From the NCBI GenBank assembly GCA_024281995.1, contig JAMWZW010000001.1:558001-622000 (forward strand): a stretch of 64,000 nt of DNA, written 5' to 3'. Of the stretch, positions 38,469-50,400 are shown in pieces. Below the pieces are notes generated by a model. It saw nothing but the letters and a program-made list of their open reading frames with translations, was not told where the DNA came from and did no database searches. Numbering within the stretch: position 1 is the stretch's first letter; each line of letters starts with the position of its first letter. This stretch comes from Nitrosomonas sp. (lineage in GTDB: Bacteria > Pseudomonadota > Gammaproteobacteria > Burkholderiales > Nitrosomonadaceae). Both the position numbers and the translations under genes were made by a program.

Positions 38469-41400
38469 ATTTAGTTGATCTCTTATCGGAGCTAGAACAA
38501 AGAAATATTTACTTGTATTTGGAAAATGGTGATCTTCGAGGAAAAGTTCCTCCGAGTGCAATGACTCCGGAACTTAAAGCTGGTTTGCAAACGCATAAAT
38601 TAAAATTGATTGAGCATCTGCGTCAAGTCGATACTACGGATAGAGATGTGTTACGGCCTTATCAGCGCGATGGCAGCATACCTTTATCCTATTCGCAGGA
38701 GAGGTTATGGTTTTTGGATCAATTTGAGCCTGGCGGGACGTTTTATAACATGCCTGGTGTGCTGAGGCTGGAAGGGGAATTGGATGTTGGGCTATTAGAG
38801 CGGAGCATAAACGAGATTATTCGCCGGCATGAAGTGCTGAGGACGACGTTTAGCGCGGTGGATGGCAAGCCGGAGCAGGTTATTGCGCCGTTGATGAGCC
38901 TGGAGATCAAGCGCATCGATTTAATTGAATTAACCGATGAGCGGCGTGAAGCGGAAATCCGGCGGTATTTGGAAGAAGACATACAACAACCCTTTGATCT
39001 ATTGCTAGGGCCATTGGTGCGGGCGACTCTATTGAGCTTAGGAAAAGCAAAGATATCGGGAGAAGCGCACTACATTTTGTTGTTTACCTTGCATCACATC
39101 GTATCGGATGGCTGGTCGACAGCGATTCTGATCCGGGAATTCATAGCGCTGTACGAAGCTTACCGGGCGGGGCGCGCTTCACCGTTGGCGGAATTGACGG
39201 TTCAGTATGCTGATTATGCAATATGGCAACGAAAGTGGCTGCAAGGTGAGCGGCTGGAACAGCAAGTCAACTACTGGAAACAACAACTAGCGGGAGCACC
39301 GGCAATTCTCGAATTGCCGGCCGATTATCCCCGGCCGGCCGTACAAAGCTACCGGGGCGCGACCTTATATACCACTGTTTCCCCATCGGTAACCGGGCAA
39401 TTGCAGCAGCTTGGGCGGCAACAAGACGCCACGCTATTCATGGTGTTATTAGCTGCGTTTAACATTTTGCTATCCCGCTATAGCGGTCAAGATGATTTAT
39501 GTGTAGGCACCCCGATTGCCAACCGCAACCGGCTGGAAATCGAAGGGCTGATTGGTTTTTTTATCAATACATTGGTATTGCGAACGGATTTATCGGGCAA
39601 TCCAACTTTCATGGAACTGCTCACGCGAGTCAAAGCGGTTTGTTTGGGCGCGCAAATTCACCAGGATCTGCCGTTTGAGAAGCTGGTTGAAGAATTATCG
39701 CCGGTACGTGACATGAGTCATAACCCATTGTTTCAGGTAATGCTGGCGTTACAGAATACACCGGAAACAGCGCTCGAAATCGAAGGATTAAAGATCGCTC
39801 CGGAGGTAATGGAAGTTGGCACCTCTAAATTTGATCTGGATTTGGAGATCACTGAGAGCGAAGGCGGGTTGGAGATTCAGTATAGCTACAACACAGACTT
39901 GTTTGCTCGCTCGACCATTGAGAGATTAGCCGGACACTTTGGTGTGCTGCTTGAAAGCATCGCTGCCAATCCGAATCGATTGATCAGTGAATTGCCGTTC
40001 TTGACGACAAAGGAACGCAATCAGTTATTGACGCAATGGAATGGCAGTGAAGTGACCTATCCAAGCGGGCACTGCATCCATCAATTGTTTGAAATGCAAG
40101 CCATGCGGCACCCTGATGCGATAGCGGTAGTTTTTGAGGATAAGCAGCTAAGTTATGAAGCGCTCAACCAAAAAGCGAATCGGCTGGCACACTTTTTGAA
40201 GAGCCAGGGAATTGGGCCGGAAGTTTTAGTTGGCATCTGCATTGAGCGTTCTCTGGAAATGATGGTGGGCATACTCGGTATTCTCAAGGCAGGCGGCGCC
40301 TACTTGCCGGTTGAGCCGGAATTGCCTGAAGGGAAGTTACGTTTGATTTTGCAGGATTCCGGGATAGAGTGGGTTCTGACTTCATCCACGTTATCCGAGA
40401 AGATACCGAAACGCTATCACACCCTATACCTGGATCAAGAAGTCAGTGCCGGATACTCGGCACAGCCGCTCGCAAGTAGCGGATTGAATCCACGGCAACT
40501 GGCATACATGCTGTACACCTCTGGCACGACAGGCATTCCTAAAGGCGTGGGGGTAACGCACAGTAATTTGATCAATCAATACTATGCCTGGGAAACCGCC
40601 TATGACTTAGAAGCCAATGATGTACATCTGCAAATGGCGCGCTATACCTTTGACGTATTTGCTGGCGACTGGATAAGGGCGCTGTGTTCGGGCGGGAAAC
40701 TGGTGATCTGTTCACGGGAAACGCTATTGCAGCCGGATCGGCTGTATGCGCTGCTGCAAAGCGAACTCATCACGGTTGCCGAATTTGTACCGGCAGTATT
40801 GCGTGCATTAGCGGATTATCTGGATGATACGCAGCATCGTCTGGATTTCATGCGCCTGCTGATTTGCGGTTCTGACCGCTGGTATATGGAAGAGTACAAG
40901 CGATTTTTAAAACTATGCGGCCAAACGACGCGTTTGGTTAATTCATATGGATTAACGGAAGCGACGATAGATAGCACATATTTTGAGTCCCCACTGGGTG
41001 ATTCATTGGTTCAAGAACTGGTTCCAATTGGGCAACAGTTCGCCAACACCCGTTGTTATATTTTAGACCGATGGTTAAATCCAGTGCCAATTGGAGTTGC
41101 TGGCGAGCTATATATTGGAGGAGCGGGGGTAGTACGGGGATATTTTAACCGGGCGGAATTAACTGCGGAACGCTTTGTTCCCGACCCATTCAGCCAGCAG
41201 ACGGGAGAACGGTTATATAAGACTGGCGATGTGGTTCGCTACCAATTGGATGGAAATATCGAACACCTGGGCCGTACCGATCATCAAGTTAAGATCCGGG
41301 GGTTGCGTATTGAATTGGGAGAGATTGAAGCTGCGCTGTTGCAACATCCTCAAATCAGGCAAGCAGTGGTAGTTGCGGGAGAAGAAGGCACATCGGAAGT

Positions 41401-44400
41401 ACAGCGTTTAGTGGCTTATGTTGCAGGTGACGAAGCACAGTTGGAAATTGCAGAACTGCACAACTATCTTAAAGCGTATCTGGTTGATTACATGATTCCA
41501 TCGATTTTTGTTTTATTGGATGAAATGCCATTGAACGCCAACGGGAAAATTAACCGCAAAGCATTACCGCAACCGAGCATTGATGGACAAATTGCTGATC
41601 AATATGTGGCACCGCGTAATGAGATTGAAGAAAAGATTGCACTGATCTGGGCGGAAGTCCTGGGAATAGATCGAATCGGTATCCACGACAATTTCTTCCA
41701 GCTCGGCGGCCATTCGCTTTTGGCAATGACTGTCATTGAACGGATGCGACGTCAAGGATTTCATGCTGAAGTGCGATCGCTTTTTATTTCTCAAACGTTG
41801 CAAGAATTTGCTGCAACGTTAAATAAGAGCCGCGTTGCAGACGTACCTGATAATTTGATACCGACATACGCTGAATCGATTACACCAGAAATGTTGCCAT
41901 TAGTTTCATTAAGGCAAAATGAAATTGATAGCATTATTCAACATGTTCCCGGCGGTGCCCGAAACATTCAAGATATTTATCCGCTGACCCCCTTTCAGGA
42001 GGGAATACTTTTTCATCACTTGATCAACCCAGACGGCGATCCTTATGTATTGTCATCTTTATTAGCATTTAAAGATCGTCACAATGCGGATCGTTTTTTA
42101 AGCGCACTTCAAGCCGTTATTAATCGGCACGACATCTTGCGTACAGCAATTCTTTGGGAAGAATTGTCTGTGCCGGTACAAGTTGTGTTGCGTGAAGTAG
42201 TCCTACCCATCACAGAATTAACTTTAGATCCTGAATTGGGTGATATTGCTCAACAATTGCAGAAAAAATTTGATCCTGAACATTTTAGGATAGATATTTG
42301 CCAGGCTCCACTTATTCAAGGTTATCTGACTTGGGATAAGCTTAATCGCCGCTGGATTTTATTGATATTAGAACATCACTTGGCACTGGATCATGTAGCC
42401 ATGGAAACAGTTCTAAATGAGGTGAGCGTTCATTTATTGGAGCAAACAGAGCAACTCGCACAGCCGCTTCCATTCAGAAATTTTGTAGCCCAAACTCGTT
42501 TTAGCATGAAACCCGAGGAACATGAGGTTTTTTTCACTAAGTTATTGGGCAATGTTGATGAGCCGACCGCTCCCTTCGGATTGCTTAACACTCTAAGCGA
42601 CGGCTCAGATCTGGAAGAAGTCATAATGGATATGGATCCGGTTTTGAATCGGCGTACATGCGCATGTGCAAAATCGATAGGCGTTAGTGCTGCAAGTATA
42701 TTTCATTTGGCTTGGTCGCAGGTTCTGTCACTGATTTCTGGTAAAGAAACCGTGGTGTTCGGCACAGTTTTATTTGGCCGGACACAAAGTATTGATGAAG
42801 CCGATCGCATGCTAGGCATGTTTATCAATACGTTACCGGTTTGTTTTAAAGTTAATGCCACCCCTGCTATAACCGGTGTGAAAAAAATGCATCAACTGCT
42901 GGCTGACTTGATGCGCCATGAACATGCTTCGTTATCGCTTGCGCAACGATGTAGTGCGGTTCCGCCGCCCACTCCTCTATTCTCGGCTTTGCTAAATTAT
43001 CGTCATAGTACTGCTACGGTGAATGATGTTTCCGAAACAACCGCTTCACTGTGGAAAAATATGGGTATCGAAGTGCTTAATGAGAATGAACGCACCAATT
43101 ATCCATTGACACTTTCTATTGACGATTATGGAACAGGTTTCCGCTTGACGATGCAAGTGCAATCCCCGGTCGATCCTGAACGCATTATTGGATATATGCA
43201 AACCGCATTAATCGGATTAGTCGAGGCATTAACCACTCAACCGGAAAAAGCATTATGCACGATAGATGTTTTGCCCGAAGTGGAGCAAAAACAGTTATTA
43301 ATTGATTGGAACAGAATTAAAAAGGCGTGTTTGCAGGACAAGTCCATTCATGGATTATTTGAACAGCAAGTTTGGAATAATTCGGAAGCCATTGCAGTTG
43401 TCTATGAGGATAAACAGCTTACCTATGGTGAACTGAACTCATACGCCAATCGGATTGCACATATTTTGAGTGCTAGCGGAGTAGGACCGGAAATATTGGT
43501 CGGATTATTTTTACCGCGCTCTGTGGAAATGGTTATCGGTATTTTGGGGGTACTCAAAGCCGGCGGTGCCTATCTGCCAATTGATCCTAATTATCCACAA
43601 GAGCGGATTGTTTTTTTGATTGACGATGCTAAGCCGAAAGTGATCCTGACACAAAGCAGTTTGATGTCACTGTTGCCTGATAAACCTGAGAAGCTTTGTC
43701 TGGATCATAATTTAGCTGCCAATGCGGATTACATTGACAGTTATCCCGTTTCAACCGTCACGGCAAATAATCTTGCATACGTAATTTATACCTCGGGTTC
43801 AACCGGTAAACCCAAAGGTGTAATGGTTACACACTACAATGTTACGAGACTGTTCGCGATTACCGAGCACGAATATCGTTTTAACTGCGAAGACGTTTGG
43901 ACCTTATTTCATTCCTATGCTTTTGATTTCTCTGTATGGGAGATCTGGGGCGCATTGTTGTATGGCGGGCGATTGGTTATTGTGCCGGATTCGATCAGAC
44001 ACTCACCAGAAGCTTTTCATCGGTTACTGCAACAGCAGGGGGTTACCGTGCTGAATCAGACACCGACCAGTTTTTATCAATTGGATCATATTGATAATCA
44101 TATCTCAATACAAACGCCGCTTGCACTGCGCCTGATCATCTTCGGTGGGGAAGCGCTCGAACCAGGAAAACTCCAAAAATGGTTTGAGCGTCATGGGGAT
44201 AAAAAGCCGCAATTAGTGAATATGTATGGCATCACGGAAACCACTGTTCATGTGACATGGTCCCCGCTTTCGCAGATCGATGCGGAAAACTCCGGAAGTA
44301 GTAAAGTAGGACGTCCAATACCGGATTTGCAGGCCTATATACTTGATCATCTGCGCAATCCTGTTCCTGCAGGTGTGGCAGGAGAACTTTACATCGGTGG

Positions 44401-47400
44401 TTCCGGTTTAGCACGCGGTTATCTAAATCGAGCCGATTTAACCGCAGACCGGTTTGTACCACATCCTTTTGGAGATGTGGAAGGTGAAAGGTTATATCGT
44501 ACCGGTGATTTGGCTTGTTACCGGGAAAATGGCGATATTGAATATCTCGGGCGTATCGATCAGCAAGTAAAAATCAGGGGATTTCGCATTGAGTTAGGAG
44601 AAATTGAGAATTTACTGTCACAACACCCGTTGATTCGAGAATCGTTAGTTGTTGCCCGCGAAAATGCTACCGGTGAGAAACGTCTCATAGCTTATGTGGT
44701 AAGTGACGGGCCTAGCGAACCGGAAACGAGAATTGATAGCTTGCGGATATATCTTAACGAGCGCCTGCCTGATTATATGGTGCCGGCCGCTTTTATGTTG
44801 CTAGATGCTTTGCCACTGACTACGAATGGCAAAATCAATCACAAAGCTTTGCCCGAACCCGATATTAACATTCAAATTGCAAATCAATACATAGCACCGC
44901 GCAATCCCATCGAGAAAGTTTTGTGCCAAATTTGGGGGAAAGTATTGCAGTTGCAACAAGTCGGAATTGATGACAATTTCTTTGCACTGGGGGGCGATTC
45001 AATTCGCAGTATTCAAGTGGTCGGCCTCGCCAAAGAACAAGGAATCACGCTGCCGATGGATCAGCTTTACCGGTGCGGCACAATACGTTTGCTTGGTCAG
45101 AATTTAACTACAGAAGCATTGGATTCAACGCGTATCACATCAGTGGAACCTTATGCGCTCATTTCAAACGAAGATAAATCGAATCTTCCTGAAGGTATCG
45201 AAGATGCATATCCGCTGACTGCGATGCAGGCGGGTATGATTTTTCATAGCCAGCAGGGTGAAGGCGCATACCATGTGATTGATAATATCAAATTGAAATG
45301 TGCGCTCGATCCGGAATACTTACGGCTAGCACTGGAGCGAATCTTTTCACGTCATCCAATTTTACGTACAACCTTTGATTTAGGGGGGCTCAGTAAACCT
45401 CTACAATTGGTACATCAGCAAGGTATCGTTTCGCTGATAACGGAAGATCTTCGTGGCTTGACGGCATCCCAACAAGAACAAATTCTGAAAACCCATGTAC
45501 GGAAATTAAACAAAGACTATTTTGATGTTACAAAATTGCCATTGATTAAATTCTCGGTGCATTATTTGGGAGAAGATACGCTTCATTTTTCAATTGCGGC
45601 GCATCATGCGATTCTTGATGGCTGGAGCCTGGTTTCATTGTTGATCGAAATTTTTCAACAACATTCCGCTATCCAACAAAATAAGCAGGTTTCAGCTAAT
45701 CAACTGCCAAACGCCATGCGTGATCTTGTGATACGCGAGCAACGTGCGTTGGAATCTACCAGTGACCGGGAGTTTTGGGCGCGCTGGTTGAGTGTGGCCA
45801 CGCCGGGTGATTTCCCGAGCCTTCTCTCAGCACCCGGTGCCGCTCAACCCATGACGCAAGATTGGCCTGAGGTTGAATTACGCTTATCAAATGAGTTATC
45901 ACAGAAATTAAAGCAATTCGCTCAATCGCAATCGTTACCGCTTAAAAGTGTATTACTGGCCGCACATTTACGAGTATTGAGTAGTTTGCACGGTGAAACA
46001 AGAATCACCACGGGTCTTGTTACGAGTGTCCGTCCCGAACTATTGGATAGCGAACAGGTGTTGGGTGTGTTCTTGAACACGCTCCCGCTGGTTATCGATT
46101 TAACTGGAGAAACATGGTCAGCATTGATCTATCGGGTTTTTGTGATGGAGCAAACCATGTTGCAAGCCCGCTATTATCCATTGGCAAGCTTACAGAAGCT
46201 GCATGACAGTCATATGATTTTCGATACGACATTTAACTACTTGCATTATCACAATGGAAAGGAATATATAAATTCTGACCAAGTCAAAATCAGTGAATGG
46301 AGCAATCCAATCCAGCCCAATTTTGCTTTGGAAGTGACGTTTAGCTTAGAGGTCGACACAGGGGGCATCGAACTTACACTGCAGGGTGACAAATCGAAAC
46401 TAGACCAAAATCTACTGCAGCGAATTAGTGAATACTATTTCATCGCACTAGCAGAAATCGCAGAAGACCCGCAAAAACGTTACGATGCTAAGCCGATGCT
46501 CAGTCAATCGGAATTACAACAATTGTTAGTAAGTTGGAATCAAACTGCAGCGGATTATCCTGATCAACAGTGTATTCACTATTTGATTGAAGCTCAAGTC
46601 GAACGAATGCCAGATGCCATCGCAGTTTTCTATGAAAATGAGCAATTTACTTATGATCAACTCAATCGAAAAGCCAATCAGCTAGCGCACTACCTAATAA
46701 ATCGAGGGGTCGGTCCGGAAGTGCTGGTAGGGATTTGTGCTGAGCGGTCTGTGGAAATGATTGCCGGCATTCTGGGTATTCTTAAAGCAGGCGGCGCTTA
46801 TATGCCCATTGACCCGGATTATCCACCGGAGCGGATTGCTTTCATGGTAGCAGACTCAGATCCGGCAGTGATATTGCTGCATAGTGCTAAGCGAGATATT
46901 TTGCCGGGTAACGCGTCTGTAATCGACATGTCAGCTGAAGTGGATGCGATTGCGCAACATAGCGATGAAAATCCCATATATCGCGCTCATCCAGCAAATC
47001 TGGCCTATGTCATTTACACGTCAGGCTCGACGGGGAAACCTAAGGGGTCTGCATTAGCGCATCGAGGAGTCGTGAATCGATTGGCGTGGATGCAAAAACA
47101 GTATTTATTAAACGATACTGACAAAGTATTGCAGAAAACACCCTTCAGTTTTGATGTTTCAGTTTGGGAATTTTTCTGGCCTTTAATGGTGGGCGCGCGA
47201 TTAATTATGCTGGCGCCTGGTGCGCACAAAGACAGTGATCGTCTGATTGAAGCGATCAATCAAGCGCAAATAACAACACTGCACTTTGTTCCATCCATGC
47301 TTGCCGTATTTTTAGAATCGGACCGGGCATCATCTTGCCAAACATTGCGTCATGTATTTTGTAGCGGGGAAGCACTACCGGTTGCGGTGCATAATAAGTT

Positions 47401-50400
47401 TCTCGAAAAAATTCCTGCAAAACTCCATAACTTGTACGGTCCGACTGAAGCTTCCGTCGATGTGACTTTTTGGTCATGTGAGCGGAAAAGTGGTGAAGCA
47501 TCGGTTCCAATCGGCCGTCCAATCGATAATATTCAAATTTACCTTCTTGATGCCGGCCTGCACCCGGTTCCAATGGGTGTGGCAGGTGAAATTTATATTG
47601 GAGGAATTGGATTGGCACGTGGTTATCTAAATCGAGCCGCTCTAACTGCTGAACGTTTCATTCCAAATCCATTCGGTCCTGTAGGCTCCCGGCTTTACCG
47701 AACGGGAGATTTGGCCCGGTATCGCGAAGATGGAACTATTGAATACATCGATCGAACAGACTACCAAGTAAAAATTCGAGGCTTCCGGATCGAGTTGGGA
47801 GAAATTGAAACCGCATTGATGCAACATGTCAATATTCAACGAGCTGCTGTAATCGCGCGAGAAGATACGCCAGGAGAAAAACGATTGGTTGCCTATGTAG
47901 TAGCAAACCAATCGGAATTGAACTCAGATGAACTCAGAATGTATCTTAAAGTGCAGTTACCTGATTTTATGATTCCAGCTTCATTTGTTGTCATGGATCA
48001 TTTGCCGCTTAGTGCAAATGGCAAATTAGACCGAAATGCTCTGCCTGCACCCGATATTTCGGCGCAATTTGTCCATCACTTTGTGGCGCCGCGTACGCAA
48101 AGCGAGAAAATCATCGCATCGTTTTGGGCTGAAGCACTTGGGCTTGAACAAGTTGGCATTAATGACAATTTTTTTGAGCTTGGTGGACATTCACTTTTAT
48201 CATTGAGCTTAATTGAACGCATTCGGCGGCAAGGATTTGATACAGATGCTAGCGCTTTGTTTTCTACAGGCACATTGGCTGAGTTTGTTGCAACATTAGG
48301 AAAAAGTCGTGCCGTTACTGTACCAGGTAATGTAATTTCTGAGCGTTGCGAAAAGATCACTCCTGAAATGTTGCCTTTAGTTTCGCTGAATCAATCAGAG
48401 ATTGACACAATTATAAGACGCATACCTGGCGGTATTAAAAATATACAAGATATTTATTCCTTGACGCCATTCCAGGAAGGTATTTTATTTCATCACATGA
48501 TGAGTAGAAGTGGCGATCCTTATTTATTGTCTTCTTTGCTTTCGTTTGAAACTCATGAAAAGTTGGATGATTTTATTGATGCACTTCAAATCGCCATCAA
48601 TCGGCATGATGTATTACGAACAGCCATTATATGGGAGGAGCTATCAACACCGGTTCAGGTTGTATTGCGCCAGGTTGAACTCACAGTTACTGAAATTGAA
48701 TTAGACCCAATTTTAGGAAACATTACCAAACAACTGCACGAGAGGTTTAACCCGCGTACTTTCAAATTTGAGTTATGTAAAGCACCATTACTAGGCGCGT
48801 ATGTAGCATATGACTCCGAACAACACTGCTGGTTGTTATTGATACTTGTTCATCACTTGATTCTCGACCATGAAGCGGTGGAGGATTTATTAAATGAAGT
48901 GCAAATCCATCTTATGGGACGATCAAACGAGCTTAAACAAGCAATTCCATTTAGAAATTATGTTGCTCGAACAAGAATGGGCATAAAACTTGAAGAGCAT
49001 GAATTGTTTTTCCGCAAAATGCTCGAACATGTGAGTGAGCCGACTGCCCCCTTTGGCTTAATGGATGTACAAGGAGATGGCGTTGATATTGTAGAAGCAA
49101 CGTTAGATGTAGACGAAAAACTTGCTAAGAAAATTTATACCACTGCGCGTTCACTAAGTGTAAGTGCGGCAAGTATATTCCACCTTGCTTGGGCGCAGCT
49201 GTTGGCACAAACTACGGGTAACAAAGAAGTTGTATTCGGTACGCTATTATTTGGGCGCATGCAAGGATTTGATGAAGGAGGTCAAATGTTGGGTGTGTTC
49301 ATTAATACCTTACCTATTCATTTTAGAGTGGATGCAATGCGTGTACAAGATAGCGTACGAAAAATGCATAAACTCCTGGCAGAGTTGCTTGATCATGAAT
49401 ACGTGTCGCTTGCTACCGCACAACGCTGTAGCGGAGTGCCTGCCCCGACTCCTCTATTTTCGGCATTACTGAACTATCGTCATACTTCAAAAGCTACTGA
49501 GACAAACGCAAAAGAAGATGCGTGGTCGGGTATTAAATTGTTGGCAAGTGAAGAACGTAGTAACTATCCGATTTCACTGTCAATCGATGACTTTGGCGAT
49601 AGTTTTCAAATGACAACACAAGTTCAATCATCAATTGATCCTCAACGTATTAACAGTTACCTATACAACATACTCGAACGATTGCTCGAAGCGATTGATA
49701 ACTCTAATACGGCAATGTGTACATTAAGTATTCTGCCAAAAAAAGAACGTCAGAAACAGCTATTAGAATGGAATAACACCAGAAAAGATTACCCTTTCGA
49801 GCAATGTATTCACCACTTATTCGAAGAACAAGTTGCAAAAAATCCACATGCTGTGGCAGTGGTTTTTGCAGCACAGCAAATTACTTATGAAGCGCTAAAT
49901 CGTAAGGCCAATCAGCTAGCGAATTATTTAATTGGTGAAGGTGTAAAGCCCAATATGCTAGTGGGCATTTACATCGAGCGCTCGTTAGAGATGATTGTGG
50001 CCATCTTAGGTATTCTCAAAGCAGGTGGCGCTTATTTACCAATCGATCCCCATTACCCTGAGGATCGCATTCACTATATGGTAAACGATGCGAAATTAAG
50101 AGTTATTTTGACACTGAGTAATTCGTATAAATTGATACCTGATCGAGTTAGATTCATTGATTTAACGGATAAGAATCATGTTATTTCCAAGCAGAGTGAA
50201 GGGAATGTACATCATTCTAGTGTTGCACAGAATCTTGCCTATATGATCTATACCTCTGGATCAACTGGAAAGCCGAAAGGGGTTAGAATTAGCCATCGAA
50301 ATGTTGTGCATTCTACATCGGCTCGTTTTTATTTTTATGAGGAACCCGTTGGGTGTTTTTTACTGTTACCCTCTTTTGCGTTTGATAGTTCTGTCGCCGG

